Positions 27,490 to 38,060 of a stretch of DNA of 64,000 nucleotides are shown in pieces. This DNA comes from G020354785 sp964534745 (GTDB lineage Bacteria; Bacteroidota; Bacteroidia; Bacteroidales; UBA10428). Under the pieces are notes generated by a model. That model worked only from the letters and a program-made list of their open reading frames with translations. It did no database searches and had not been told where the DNA came from. Made by a program: the position numbers and the translations under genes. The DNA is taken from the NCBI GenBank assembly GCA_964534745.1, contig CAZHQW010000006.1:20780-84779 (forward strand), written 5' to 3'. The stretch's first letter is position 1. Each line of letters begins with the position of its first letter.

Positions 27490-27605
27490 CTTGTCCTCCT
27501 GTTTAATATCCTGTTGAAAAGCTTTTAATATTAAATATTCTAATTTTAATTTAGAATTATTCTTTTTGCTTAATTTTAACCTGTCCGCTCATATAAGCAA
27601 GAATA

Positions 27606-29261
27606 ATGATCCAGTCTCTGTCAATAGAAAACTATGCAATAATAAACAGTCTTGAAATAAACTTTAACAGGGGCCTTTCAATAATAACCGGTGAAACGGG
27701 CGCCGGAAAGTCAATACTGCTGGGTGCCCTTTCTTTAATACTGGGGAAAAGGGCAGATATTTCCATCCTCAAGGACAAGACAAAAAAATGTATAGTTGAG
27801 GGTACTTTTGATATAAGAGACTACGGATTTCAGGATTTCTTTATTGAAAATGATATTGATTATGAAGATTCTACTATTCTCAGAAGAGAGATATCCCCGA
27901 ACGGTAAATCGAGGGCCTTTATCAATGATACTCCCGTAAACCTGAACCTGCTCACCGAGACAGGTATTAGATTTATCGATATACACTCCCAGCACCAGAA
28001 TCTTAATCTTGGCAACAGCCAGTTCCAGTTAAAGGTTATAGACAGTTTCTCACATACAGAGGAGCTGCTTAAACAATACCAGGATGTATATGATTTTTAC
28101 AGGAAACTGCTCAAGGAGTATAATGAACTGCAGGAAAAATCCCGACAGTCACAGTCTGATCTGGACTATTACCAGTACCAGTATGAACAGCTTGATGTTG
28201 CCAGATTAAAACCAGGGGAGCAGGACGAGCTGGAACAGGAACTGGAAACTCTAAGTCATGCAGAGGAGATAAGGAACAGCCTTGACAGCTCTTCGGGCAT
28301 GCTCGGTGGCCATGATAATTCCATACTGAGCCAGCTTAAAGAAGTATATACCATTATAAATAAAATTATCAAATTTTTACCCGGTGTCGCAGGTTACGGA
28401 AAAAGGCTCGAGAGTGCCTATATTGAACTGAAGGATATAGGAAATGAACTTGAAGCCATAAAGGAAAAAATAGAACTTGATCCCGGAAAACTGGAATATA
28501 TAAATGAAAGACTTGACCTTATTTATTCGCTTGAGCAAAAGCATAAAGCAAGCAATATAAAAGAACTCCTGGATATAAAAGAATCATTAAGGTGTAAAAT
28601 TGATGAGGTCACCTCCTATGAATCCAGGCTTGAAGAGCTGAGAAAAAAAAGAGATGACGGTGAGCAGAAACTGAATGAACTGGCCCGGAAGCTTTCACAG
28701 CGAAGACAGGAATCCTTAAAAAGCATAGAAAAAGAGGTTTCCCTGCTTCTTGTTGATTTGGGCATTCCTAACGGCAGGTTCGAAATAAAGCATAGCACTG
28801 TAGCTGATTACACAATAAACGGCATTGACAGGGTCCAGTTCCTGTTTTCAGCAAACAAGAATATTGAGTTGCAGGATATCTCAAGAATTGCTTCCGGGGG
28901 AGAGCTGTCGAGACTAATGCTCAGCATCAAATCGCTTTTATCCGATTCAAGCGGACTGCCGGCAATAATTTTTGATGAAATAGATATGGGTGTTTCAGGA
29001 GAGATTGCAGATAAGGTTGGCAATATAATTAAAAGGATGTCTGCAGGTATGCAGATAATCAACATTACTCACCTTCCCCAGGTTGCATGCAAGGGTGATT
29101 TCCACTACCTCGTTTATAAGTCAGATGAAGGTGAGTCAACAACAGCACATATCAAACTTCTCAGCAATGAGGAAAGGCATATAGAAATTGCACGAATGCT
29201 GAGCGGCGAAGAGCTTACTGAAGCCGCCATGCAAAATGCGAGGGAGCTTCTGAAAAACTGA
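27606..29261 (+). CDS. recN: DNA repair protein RecN
   Basis: This 551-residue SMC-like ATPase acts early in double-strand break repair, bringing DNA ends together. Walker A is GETGAGKS at residues 29-36. A coiled-coil arm spans about 155-370, with heptads rich in Glu, Leu and Lys. The ABC signature ASGGELSRLMLSI is followed by Walker B IIFDEIDMGVSG and a His switch in NITHLPQVA. Length and order are standard. It is the last gene of the bamD cluster and converges with the YfcC gene (16 bp apart). Confidence 0.96.
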   Translation: MIQSLSIENYAIINSLEINFNRGLSIITGETGAGKSILLGALSLILGKRADISILKDKTKKCIVEGTFDIRDYGFQDFFIENDIDYEDSTILRREISPNGKSRAFINDTPVNLNLLTETGIRFIDIHSQHQNLNLGNSQFQLKVIDSFSHTEELLKQYQDVYDFYRKLLKEYNELQEKSRQSQSDLDYYQYQYEQLDVARLKPGEQDELEQELETLSHAEEIRNSLDSSSGMLGGHDNSILSQLKEVYTIINKIIKFLPGVAGYGKRLESAYIELKDIGNELEAIKEKIELDPGKLEYINERLDLIYSLEQKHKASNIKELLDIKESLRCKIDEVTSYESRLEELRKKRDDGEQKLNELARKLSQRRQESLKSIEKEVSLLLVDLGIPNGRFEIKHSTVADYTINGIDRVQFLFSANKNIELQDISRIASGGELSRLMLSIKSLLSDSSGLPAIIFDEIDMGVSGEIADKVGNIIKRMSAGMQIINITHLPQVACKGDFHYLVYKSDEGESTTAHIKLLSNEERHIEIARMLSGEELTEAAMQNARELLKN

Positions 29262-29277
29262 GCTTTACCAAACTAAC

Positions 29278-30870
29278 TTAAAATCCCTTGAGTCTTATTG
29301 TTACTGTTGGTATAAGGAGAATAAATCCCAGCAATATGAGTATCGCCATTAAAGGGGCAATCCACCTTACCCACTTTTCATAGGGGATCCTGGCCACCCC
29401 CAGAACCCCTATCAGCACTCCCGATGTCGGAGTGATCATATTGGTAAAGCCGTCACCGAACTGGTAAGCCATGACTGTTGCCTGCCTTGATATGTTAATC
29501 AGATCAGAGAAGGGCGCCATAATGGGCATGGTTAATGCAGCCTTGGCCGATCCTGAAGGGATTATAAGATTCAAAACAGTCTGTATAACATACATCATAC
29601 CTACTGATTCCACCTTTCCAAAGCCTTCCATGGACCGTGACAGTCCGTACAAAATAGTATCAACTATCTGTCCGCTCCTCAGAATCTCTATAATACCTCC
29701 TGCCAGTCCGACTACCAGTGCAGCGGGAAGGATATCCCTCACCCCTTCGAGGAAAAGTCCCACTATCCTGTTTGCCGGATTGTTCAATGCTACCCCTGAT
29801 AAAATCCCCATTGCAAAAAACAGGGATGCTATCTCCATTATCTGCCAGCTGTAGCCAATAACACCTGCTATTAAAAAAAGGATAGTAAAAACCAGTAATG
29901 ATATAATAAAAAAGTGCACCGATTTTCTTAATGCAAGGAACCCCGTGGCGGCAAACAGACATGTCAGCGCGGGTACCAGGGGTATGCTGAAGGAGCCGGA
30001 ATAATTACCTAATTTTAAAGAGGTCAGTGGGTAATAAACACAGAATACTGCCAGTCCGCCCGTAACCAGTATATAGGTTATCCATGCCGATACAGGCGTA
30101 TAATATTTAATATCATTTAAATCAGTCTCCCCTCTTTTTCTCCAGTATTTATCTTCATTATACACAAGCGATTTCTTTGGTAATTTTCTGATCCTGCCTG
30201 CATATATTAATATGAAGGTTATTCCCGCAGTGTTAATAACTATCCAGCAGAACATGCGGTATCCTATGCCTGAAAACAATGGCAATCCGGCTATATCCTG
30301 GGCTATGCCTATAGTAAAGGGATTCAGAATTGCCCCCGCAAATCCCAGTCCGGCCCCTACAAATACTATCGCCACTCCGGTGAAAGAATCATAACCCATG
30401 GAAATGGCAAGGGGGACCATGATTATTACAAAAGCTATTGTCTCCTCGCTCATTCCAAAAACAGCGCCGAATATGCTGAACATAAGCATAATAAATACAA
30501 GTATAATATTATTTACGTCCACCGGTTTAAATATCCTGCTGTGTTCAGCCCTTGCTATAATATTTAGAAATGATTTTATTCCCACATCTATGGCCTTGCT
30601 GCTGTTCATGATCCAGAATGCCCCGCCAATCATCAGTATAAAAACAATAATACCTGCCTGCTTTTCAAATCCCCTGAAAAGTGCGGCAAAGACCTGCCAG
30701 CTTTGTTTTACATTCTGTGTATACTCGAACTCATATACTTTGCTTTCTATCCCGTTTACCAGCTCTGTCCTCTCAATATAGCGGCCCCCGGGTATTATCC
30801 ATGTCATCACAGCCGCAATGATTATTATATAAAATATGATAACATATGTATGAGGTACCTTCCTTAACAT
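29278..30870 (-). CDS. YfcC/DcuC-like membrane transporter
   Basis: This encodes 530 residues with about 12 membrane helices. The opening PHTYVIIFYIIIIAAVMTWIIPGG (first periplasmic loop IPGGRY) and the later GMSEETIAFVIIMVPLA and NLIIPSGSAKAALTMPIMAPFSDL are hallmarks of the YfcC family in the C4-dicarboxylate/arginine-ornithine carrier group. The re-entrant IIPSGSAKA and TPTSGVLIGVLG segments probably form the substrate site. Candidate substrates are dicarboxylates or basic amino acids or peptides; the sequence does not decide. It is divergent from the glutamate formimidoyltransferase gene, a histidine-degradation enzyme, which hints at amino-acid use, but that is weak. Confidence 0.88.
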   Translation of the reverse strand: MLRKVPHTYVIIFYIIIIAAVMTWIIPGGRYIERTELVNGIESKVYEFEYTQNVKQSWQVFAALFRGFEKQAGIIVFILMIGGAFWIMNSSKAIDVGIKSFLNIIARAEHSRIFKPVDVNNIILVFIMLMFSIFGAVFGMSEETIAFVIIMVPLAISMGYDSFTGVAIVFVGAGLGFAGAILNPFTIGIAQDIAGLPLFSGIGYRMFCWIVINTAGITFILIYAGRIRKLPKKSLVYNEDKYWRKRGETDLNDIKYYTPVSAWITYILVTGGLAVFCVYYPLTSLKLGNYSGSFSIPLVPALTCLFAATGFLALRKSVHFFIISLLVFTILFLIAGVIGYSWQIMEIASLFFAMGILSGVALNNPANRIVGLFLEGVRDILPAALVVGLAGGIIEILRSGQIVDTILYGLSRSMEGFGKVESVGMMYVIQTVLNLIIPSGSAKAALTMPIMAPFSDLINISRQATVMAYQFGDGFTNMITPTSGVLIGVLGVARIPYEKWVRWIAPLMAILILLGFILLIPTVTIRLKGF

Positions 30871-30930
30871 TTAATATATTTTTAAATTTCCGTCTAAAGT
30901 AGTAATTTTTCAATTTCTTAAGTTTTGGCT

Positions 30931-31890
30931 ATGGATGAAATCATAGAATGTGTTCCCAATATCAGTGAAGGCAAAGACCCGGCAATAATAAATTCAATAG
31001 CGGGCGAGATAAAGAAGGTTGAAGGAGTAAAGCTCCTGGATGTGGATTCGAACATGTCTGCCAACCGCACTGTAATAACTTTTGCCGGTGCACCCCCAAA
31101 AGTGGTTAAGGCAGCTTTTAACATGATTAAAAAAGCGATTGAATTGATTGACATGAGTACACATAAAGGGGTTCATCCGCGAATTGGGGCTGTTGACGTA
31201 TGTCCCCTCGTGCCCCTGAGGGACATATCTATGAAGGAAACCGCAGAATATGCACGGCAGCTGGCGATGAAGGTGACCGAAGAACTGGGCATCGCAGTCT
31301 ATTGTTATGGATACGCAGCATATAGCGAAAAAAGGAAAAACCTGGCCCGGATTCGTTCGGGCCAGTACGAGGGATTAAAGAAAAAGCTGTCTGTGCCCGA
31401 ATGGAAACCTGACTTCGGGCCCGCACGGTTCAATCCGAAATCCGGTGCAGTGGCCATAGGAGCCAGGAATATCATGGTTGCATATAATATTAACCTGGAC
31501 ACCAAGTCACTTGAAACGGCAAAGAGTGTGGCATCGCATATACGCTCTGCGCTGGACGGAGTAAAAGCTATAGGCTGGTATATCAGCGAATATAACTGTG
31601 CACAGGTTTCAACCAATATATATGATACCGGGAAATCACCGCTTTATGTTGTATTTGAAGAGGTTTCGAGGAAAGCTGATGAATACTGCGTAAGTGTTAC
31701 AGGTTCTGAGATTGTGGGACTTGTGCCCCTGGAATCACTGGTAAATACAGGAAAACATTACTCCGGGCACCCTTACAAAACCGTTCCTGATTATGAACTT
31801 ATTGAACTTGCAATAGACAAACTGGGACTGAATGATGTAAAAGTTTTCAATCCCGGGGACAAGGTCATAGAATTTTTGCTGAATTTTTAA
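30931..31890 (+). CDS. ftcD: Glutamate formimidoyltransferase
   Basis: This encodes 319 residues from the ATG at 30931; a TTG at 30925 is in frame but adds only two residues. It starts with IIECVPNISEGKD, the family signature, and has HKGVHPRIGAVDVCPLVPL, with the folate and active-site His residues, then GARNIMVAYNINLD. The enzyme moves the formimino group of N-formimino-glutamate, from histidine breakdown, to tetrahydrofolate. It lacks the C-terminal cyclodeaminase (FchA) domain found in the fused eukaryotic form; in Bacteroidetes that is usually a separate gene. No hut genes are adjacent. Confidence 0.94.
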   Translation: MDEIIECVPNISEGKDPAIINSIAGEIKKVEGVKLLDVDSNMSANRTVITFAGAPPKVVKAAFNMIKKAIELIDMSTHKGVHPRIGAVDVCPLVPLRDISMKETAEYARQLAMKVTEELGIAVYCYGYAAYSEKRKNLARIRSGQYEGLKKKLSVPEWKPDFGPARFNPKSGAVAIGARNIMVAYNINLDTKSLETAKSVASHIRSALDGVKAIGWYISEYNCAQVSTNIYDTGKSPLYVVFEEVSRKADEYCVSVTGSEIVGLVPLESLVNTGKHYSGHPYKTVPDYELIELAIDKLGLNDVKVFNPGDKVIEFLLNF

Positions 31891-32217
31891 CCTTTTCAGA
31901 TGAAATTTAATTTTTGACAGAATAAATAATAATGGTGATGAATTTAACTTTTTTGATGGTAAAACGCTTAATTTTTATTTTTTTACCCTCTATAACTGTC
32001 ATAATAATAACAGATTAGCAAAATTGTCGCATATTTATTTATGCTTTTTTCATATTTATTCAGTGTATCGACTTAATAATTAAACAGTTAAAAACACTTC
32101 ACTATATTTTATTTTTTCAGATTTTTTTATAGATTTACGCCCTTGAAGTATTATAGAATGTTGTAACTAGTAATTTTTTTTAATTATTAGCCTATTAAAA
32201 ACCTAAAATTATTATCT
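31891..32217. promoter_or_regulatory. AT-rich leader region of the first SusC gene
   Basis: These 327 bp are poor in G and C and contain long T tracts (for example 32150-32185). TAGATTTA near 32130-32137 is one base off the -7 consensus TAnnTTTG, and no -33 TTTG was found at the right distance, so no promoter can be placed firmly. No SusR/HTCS or sigma/anti-sigma gene lies next to this locus, so its control is not explained here. Confidence 0.4.
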
Positions 32218-35200
32218 ATGAAAAAAATTGCAAGTTTTATTGTATGTTGGGTATTTATTGGCTTTGGTGTCATATTCGCCCAGGACATACAAATCTCTGG
32301 GACAATCATCAATGCGGATGATGGTACTGCCCTGCCGGGTGTGTCTGTTTTTGTGAAAGGTACATCCATAGGGACAGCCTCAGACATAAATGGTGATTAT
32401 TCTCTAACAGTTCCTCCGGACGCAACCCTTGTTTTCAGTTCAGTTGGAATGAAAACACAGGAGATGCAGGTGGCCGGACAGACTGTTATTGATGTTAGTT
32501 TGGAAACAGAGGTACTTGGTTTGGAAGAGGTAATAGTCACGGCTATAGGTATTTCGAGGGCAGAAAGAGCCCTGGGATACTCGGTAGCCACGATATCATC
32601 TGACGAAACCCTCCAGAAATCAGAACCTGACTTGCTGAAATCACTTGAGGGTAAAATACCCGGAGTGGATATCAGAAGTACCAGTGGTGCACCGGGTTCT
32701 GCTACCCGTATCACTATCAGGGGTAATTCATCATTCCTGGGTGATAACCAGCCGCTGTTTGTTGTAGATGGCATTCCTTACAGCAATGACCAGTATACTA
32801 CAACAAGCCAGAGCAGTGGTGGTGGAGCTTATGGTACCAGTCTTTCAACACTTGACCCGAACGACATTGCCTCGGTATCGGTATTAAAGGGAGCCCCTGC
32901 TGCCGCCCTGTACGGATCAAGGGCTAAAAACGGGGTAGTTGTTATTACTACAAAATCAAGAAGCATAAATCCTTCGAAAAAAGGACTTGAGGTTACGGTA
33001 TCAAGCTCCGTTAACTGGGAGCAAATATCTAACCTTCCGGAATACCAGAACACTTATGGAAATGGCGTTGACTTCGTATATGCCAATGCCAATGGTTCAT
33101 GGGGCCCCAGATTCGACTCCCGTGATTCCATTAAAACATGGGATATGTACAAAGATGCTTTTCCTGATATGTTTGGTGATAGTGTGCCATGGGTACCTGA
33201 TCCCAACAATGTTGAAGGCCTTTTCAAAACCGGACTTGTATATGAAAATTCGGTTAATATTACAGGAGGAGATGAAAAATCAGGATTTAACCTGACGGCT
33301 TCCATGCTGAACAATGACGGGTATATTCCTTATTCGAGCTTTGACCGTTACGCTATCAGCCTCGGCGGCACAACACTGCTGGCAAATAAATTAAGGGCCG
33401 GTGGTACTTTCAGCTACACAACAAGCCAGCAGTCAGGTGGTATATTCGGTAATAACCAGGCTGACGATGACAATGCCGCTTCCTCATTTGCCCGTGCATT
33501 ATGGCTGGGCAGGGCATGGGACTACAGCCTTCCCTATACCGATCCTGTCACAGGAGGACCCATACAGCATAACGGGCCGGGACAGTTTGACAACCCTATG
33601 TGGTCATGGGAACACAACAAGGTTATCACTGACATGGACAGGATTGTAGGTACAATAAACCTGTCATATAACTTCACAGACTGGCTGAATGCCAGCTATG
33701 AGATTGGAGTAAACACTTTTATTCAGAGAAGGCAACAGATAATAGATAAAGAATCAAGAGGATACCAGGGACTGGGTGCTATTATTGATGACGATGTATG
33801 GCAGCAGGAAATAGAATCGAACTTCCTGTTAACCTTTAACAAGCAGTTTGGTTCAGGCATAGATTTCAAAGCCATACTGGGTCACAATGTAAACCAGCAG
33901 ACACTTGACGAGCAGGCCTTCAGGGGTATACAAATTGTTACTCCCGGTATTTATGACCTTGACAATACAAACAGTGTAATCCCCTTTGGCGGTATATATG
34001 AACGCCAGAGATTAGTGGGAGCATTTGCAGATGTTACGGTAGGTTATAAAAACTTCCTTTACCTGAACCTTACAGGCAGAAATGACTGGTCTTCAACATT
34101 GCCGGTTGATAACAGATCTTATTTCTATCCTGCTGCTTCAGCATCATTCATGTTCTCAGAGCTGCTTGATGTGAATGAAAAAATATTGAGCCTCGGTAAG
34201 ATAAGGGTTGGCTGGGGTAAGGTTGGAATGGACGCTGATCCTTACAGCATCTATACTACTTTTATTAGTAAAGCTGCAGAATTTACCGATGTTGAACAAA
34301 AAGCCGGCTATAAATATGCTGCGTTCCCGTTCCTCGGGCAGGCTGCTATGACCACACCTGATAGAGGTAACGACCCCGAACTTAATCCCGAGTTTAAAAG
34401 TGAATATGAAGTCGGTACCAACCTGGGATTCATTAATAACAGGATTAATGTAGACTTTACCTATTACTCAAATAAATGTACGGATATGATATATCCTGTG
34501 AGTGTTGCAGCTTCATCAGGAATTACCTCACAGTGGACAAATATAGGGGAGATGACTAATAAGGGAGTTGAGGTTGCATTAGATCTGGTACCTATCAGGA
34601 CTGCCAGCGGCTTTACATGGGACATTCATTCCATATTCACAAAGAATGTCAGTGAAGTTGTCGATGTATTTGAAGGCGAGCCCCAGGAAGGTGAAGTGGA
34701 AAGAACATCATTGTACGGATTATTTGGCGATCCATATATTGTTGCACAGGTCGGACAGCCTTACGGCGCATTCCTGGGTGAAGTTGACGTAAGGGACGAT
34801 AATGGAAACTTGCTTATAAATCCGGGTAACGGATTTCTGATAAGATCCAGAACACTAGAAATATACGGAGATCCCAATCCCGATTATAAACTCAGTGTTA
34901 CCAGTACTTTGTCATTCAGGGGATTATCGGTACGTGCACTTATGGATTATACCAAGGGAGGTGACGTATATTCATATTCTATTGTTTCATTACTGGGCAG
35001 AGGTGTTACAAAAGATACGGAAGACAGGGAACACAGCTTCGTGATCCCCGGATATTACGGTGACCCGAATACTGAGGAACCGCTCCTTGATGCTGACGGT
35101 AACGAGATACCGAATATAACACAGGTCAGTATGAACGACCTGTACTTTGGTGAATCGTTTGCAATAAACTCAGCAGGTGAATGGAACGTATATGATGCAA

Positions 35201-35451
35201 CCAAATTAAGTTTAAGGGAAATTGCAGTCGGATATGATCTTCCGAAGAAGCTTCTGAGCAAGACACCTTTCGGCACGATAAATATCAGCCTGACGGGCAG
35301 GAATTTGTGGTTCTATGCTCCGAATATTCCCGAATACACCAACTTCGACCCGGAAGTTAACGCTTACGGCGCTACGAATGTTCAAGGTGTTGAATATACT
35401 ATTGCACCCTCAGTAAAAAGATATGGTGTTAATCTTAAGATTACTTTCTAA
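32218..35451 (+). CDS. SusC/RagA TonB-linked outer membrane protein 1
   Basis: This 1077-residue importer has a signal peptide (MKKIASFIVCWVFIGFGVIFAQ), a CarboxypepD_reg-like domain (about 24-105, with GTIINADDGTALPGVSVFVKG), a TonB-box-like LEEVIVTAIGI, and a plug domain (LKSLEGKIPGVDIRS, FVVDGIPY, VLKGAPAAALYGSRAKNGVV). A long beta-barrel follows, closing with aromatic VNLKITF. With the SusD partner 19 bp downstream it should bind and import a large ligand. No glycoside hydrolase is in the same unit; the linked genes are lipoproteins and sulfotransferase-fold proteins. Ligand is unknown. It is a paralog of the SusC at 43.5 kb. Confidence 0.96.
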   Translation: MKKIASFIVCWVFIGFGVIFAQDIQISGTIINADDGTALPGVSVFVKGTSIGTASDINGDYSLTVPPDATLVFSSVGMKTQEMQVAGQTVIDVSLETEVLGLEEVIVTAIGISRAERALGYSVATISSDETLQKSEPDLLKSLEGKIPGVDIRSTSGAPGSATRITIRGNSSFLGDNQPLFVVDGIPYSNDQYTTTSQSSGGGAYGTSLSTLDPNDIASVSVLKGAPAAALYGSRAKNGVVVITTKSRSINPSKKGLEVTVSSSVNWEQISNLPEYQNTYGNGVDFVYANANGSWGPRFDSRDSIKTWDMYKDAFPDMFGDSVPWVPDPNNVEGLFKTGLVYENSVNITGGDEKSGFNLTASMLNNDGYIPYSSFDRYAISLGGTTLLANKLRAGGTFSYTTSQQSGGIFGNNQADDDNAASSFARALWLGRAWDYSLPYTDPVTGGPIQHNGPGQFDNPMWSWEHNKVITDMDRIVGTINLSYNFTDWLNASYEIGVNTFIQRRQQIIDKESRGYQGLGAIIDDDVWQQEIESNFLLTFNKQFGSGIDFKAILGHNVNQQTLDEQAFRGIQIVTPGIYDLDNTNSVIPFGGIYERQRLVGAFADVTVGYKNFLYLNLTGRNDWSSTLPVDNRSYFYPAASASFMFSELLDVNEKILSLGKIRVGWGKVGMDADPYSIYTTFISKAAEFTDVEQKAGYKYAAFPFLGQAAMTTPDRGNDPELNPEFKSEYEVGTNLGFINNRINVDFTYYSNKCTDMIYPVSVAASSGITSQWTNIGEMTNKGVEVALDLVPIRTASGFTWDIHSIFTKNVSEVVDVFEGEPQEGEVERTSLYGLFGDPYIVAQVGQPYGAFLGEVDVRDDNGNLLINPGNGFLIRSRTLEIYGDPNPDYKLSVTSTLSFRGLSVRALMDYTKGGDVYSYSIVSLLGRGVTKDTEDREHSFVIPGYYGDPNTEEPLLDADGNEIPNITQVSMNDLYFGESFAINSAGEWNVYDATKLSLREIAVGYDLPKKLLSKTPFGTINISLTGRNLWFYAPNIPEYTNFDPEVNAYGATNVQGVEYTIAPSVKRYGVNLKITF

Positions 35452-35470
35452 CTAAATAACATTAAATATT

Positions 35471-37129
35471 ATGGCTATGAAAAAAATAAAAATCTTTCTG
35501 CTAGGAACAATACTATTATTAGCAGGGTGTGAAGATTTTCTTGATATAAACCACGATCCTAACAGGCCCTCGGAACCTGCAATTGATCAGTTACTCCCGG
35601 GAATAATGTATGACATGGCGGACGATATGTCCATAGGATACGGTAAATTGGGTTATGCATGCGCAGTATATGTACATCAGCTGACAACAAGACAACCTGA
35701 ATATGATGATTATAACATTTCAGGGTCTTCGTATGCTGTTACCCAGTATTGGAAAGACCTGTTTGCCGGTCCGGCAGAGGATCTTAAGCTGCTTATTCAA
35801 ATGGGAGAAGAAAGCGGCAACCTTATATATGCCGGTATTGGAAAAATAATGAAAGCCTATCTGTTCAGTATGATGGTAGACTTGTGGGGAGATATACCAT
35901 ATGCCGAAGCAAATACAACCGGTATTACCGAGCCGGCTTTTGATGATGATGAACAAATATATACAACATTATTTGCATTAATAGATGAAGGTATTGCAGA
36001 CATCAACAATACTGAAGCTGAAAATATACTTGTTCCGGACGATGACGATCTTATCTATGGCGGTGACACAGACCAGTGGATTAAACTGGCAAACACGCTG
36101 AAGCTTAAGATGTACAACCAGGTAAGGCTCGTTTCCATGTACAACCAGTCGGCAGTTGATGCTTTGCTTGCAGGTGACTTAATCGAACCGGGTGATGATT
36201 TCATGTTGCCATTCGGTACTTCGGTGGCACCTGAAAATCGTCATCCTGCTTTTGTTTCAGAATACGGTGGTTCACAGATAAGCAATTATATAAGCCCCTG
36301 GTTTTATGAAAAGATGAGTGGCCAGAATCCTGATATTCTTACAGGAATTGTAGATCCCAGGATACCTTACTACTGGTGCAACCAGAAGACCACCGGAGAA
36401 GCTCCTGAAAATCCGCCTGAATATAAAGACGGCAATTTCAACACGATCTATTTCGGATCTACCGGTCCGAACCGTGACCATGCAGGCCGCGCAAGTTTCA
36501 CAATGATGGGAATATATCCCTGCGGAGGCAAATATGATGACGGCAGCGGCGGCGGACCCCTTGGCTCTACTGATGGAACAGGAGCTGCCCCGCAGAGGTT
36601 CATCACTTATGCCGACAGGTTATTCATAGAAGCCGAACTTATGCAGGCCGGATTGGTATCGGTCATCGATGGAGACGACGCCAGGGCAAGACTGGAAAAG
36701 GCAATGTATGCTTCCTTTGAACAGGTAGATATGGTTGTGGCTATGGTAAATCCTGCCCAGTTAGTTCCAAGATTTGACACAGCCTCAACAGATACTGCAT
36801 ATGTCATGGCTGTACTTGCCGAGTATGATAATCCGGCAACTGATGCTGAAAAACAAATGGAGATTGTTATGACAGAGAAGTGGATTTCCCAGTGGGGTAA
36901 CGCATTGGATCAGTATACCGATTACAGAAGGACAGGATATCCCGTGAGGTTCGATGCCAATTCAAACGACGGTAAACAGTATCAGGGTGATGAAGGTACC
37001 GCTCCGGTCCCGACACAAGAAACAAGGGCTTATCCGCTGTCATTCCCCTATGATCAAAATGAAGTTATCCTGAATGATAACTGTACTCAAAAAGTTGTCT
37101 CTACATCTAATGTATTCTGGGATAATTAA
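35471..37129 (+). CDS. SusD/RagB-like lipoprotein 1 (SusD-like_2 type)
   Basis: This encodes 552 residues with lipobox LLLAGC (Cys about 18); the ATG at 35477 is an equally likely start. The mature protein opens with CEDFLDINHDPNRPSEP, the classic start of the SusD-like_2 group (PF12771-type), and shows TPR-like helices with a later LFIEAELMQAG and MTEKWISQWGNALDQYTDYRRTGYP. It should sit on the cell surface as the ligand-binding lid of SusC 1. The SusD-like_2 group often pairs with SusC proteins that are not in classic glycan loci. Confidence 0.94.
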   Translation: MAMKKIKIFLLGTILLLAGCEDFLDINHDPNRPSEPAIDQLLPGIMYDMADDMSIGYGKLGYACAVYVHQLTTRQPEYDDYNISGSSYAVTQYWKDLFAGPAEDLKLLIQMGEESGNLIYAGIGKIMKAYLFSMMVDLWGDIPYAEANTTGITEPAFDDDEQIYTTLFALIDEGIADINNTEAENILVPDDDDLIYGGDTDQWIKLANTLKLKMYNQVRLVSMYNQSAVDALLAGDLIEPGDDFMLPFGTSVAPENRHPAFVSEYGGSQISNYISPWFYEKMSGQNPDILTGIVDPRIPYYWCNQKTTGEAPENPPEYKDGNFNTIYFGSTGPNRDHAGRASFTMMGIYPCGGKYDDGSGGGPLGSTDGTGAAPQRFITYADRLFIEAELMQAGLVSVIDGDDARARLEKAMYASFEQVDMVVAMVNPAQLVPRFDTASTDTAYVMAVLAEYDNPATDAEKQMEIVMTEKWISQWGNALDQYTDYRRTGYPVRFDANSNDGKQYQGDEGTAPVPTQETRAYPLSFPYDQNEVILNDNCTQKVVSTSNVFWDN

Positions 37130-37160
37130 TATTATTAATTAATAAATAAATTTTAAAGAC

Positions 37161-38045
37161 ATGAAGAAAATTATTTATATAATATTTGCTCTGGTCATCG
37201 GCGTGCTTACAACCTGTGATAAAGAGCCGGATGTCAGAATGCCAGAAATGCAGGATGCGGTTGCTGCTTATCTGAAACTGACAGAGAACTCTTCGCTCTC
37301 TGTGGACCTGTACGATTTAGCCGGATTTAGTTTTGAAGCAACTGTCGATGTTTTATTCGACGATCCCTTTCAAAAACTGGCTGTAGTAGTTGTATTTAAC
37401 GGCGATTTTACCAAGCAGTATGTAATGACAGATAACATTACATCTGTGCCACAGACAGTGTCATATACGCTTGATGATATTGCGGCTGTTGTTGACGAGC
37501 TTAATGCTCCCGCTGATCTGGTATCAGGTGATGCATTCGTCTTCTTTGTAAATACTACATTGCCTGACGGAACCCTGTTGCCCGGCTATACTGAAAATGG
37601 TGATATAGCCTTTAGTTCAACCCTGGCCAATGCGCTAACCGGACTTAAGGGAGCTACATTCGATATTGATATTCCTGTTCCCTGTCCGTTCAGCATAGAT
37701 GACTGGCCGGGAACATATGACTGCTTTGATCTTGATTATGCGTCGGAAAACACAACAGCAGAAGTATTTCTTGACACCGAAGTTGAAAACGGATTGAAAG
37801 TATATGGAATGTATTCAAATTACGCTGAACCCGATACATTCAGAATTGTCTTAAATCCTGCTGACCTTTCAGTCAGTTTTGAATCACAGACAATTTCACA
37901 GGATTTGTGGGGATATGGACCTGCTACTGCCGATGCAGGTGGCGGTTCATTCAACACATGCGACTTTACAATTAGTTATAATCTTGATGTTTGTGTCGGG
38001 GCCGGGTGTTTTTCAACATTTCATGTTCTTCTTGTAAAACAATAA
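37161..38045 (+). CDS. Surface lipoprotein of SusC/D locus 1, unknown fold
   Basis: This encodes 294 residues with a lipoprotein signal (MKKIIYIIFALVIGVLTTC, lipobox L-T-T-C). The mature part looks all-beta and acidic: one domain at about 25-165 with VVVFNGDFTKQYVMTD and SGDAFVFFVNTTLPDG, then a second that begins CPFSIDDWPGTYDCFDLDY and ends with a Cys-rich tail (TCDFTIS, DVCVGAGCFSTF). The place right after SusD suggests a SusE/SusF-like surface ligand-binding role. That is based on position only. A strong terminator follows 16 bp after its stop, so it closes the first SusCD operon. Confidence 0.75.
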   Translation: MKKIIYIIFALVIGVLTTCDKEPDVRMPEMQDAVAAYLKLTENSSLSVDLYDLAGFSFEATVDVLFDDPFQKLAVVVVFNGDFTKQYVMTDNITSVPQTVSYTLDDIAAVVDELNAPADLVSGDAFVFFVNTTLPDGTLLPGYTENGDIAFSSTLANALTGLKGATFDIDIPVPCPFSIDDWPGTYDCFDLDYASENTTAEVFLDTEVENGLKVYGMYSNYAEPDTFRIVLNPADLSVSFESQTISQDLWGYGPATADAGGGSFNTCDFTISYNLDVCVGAGCFSTFHVLLVKQ

Positions 38046-38060
38046 TAAACTTTGCAATAA

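Noticed and set aside
27537..27557. Inverted repeat ATTCTAA/TTAGAAT after the DUF4835 gene
   Set aside because: The stem has one G-C pair and a 7-nt loop; too weak to call a terminator, although a T-run follows.
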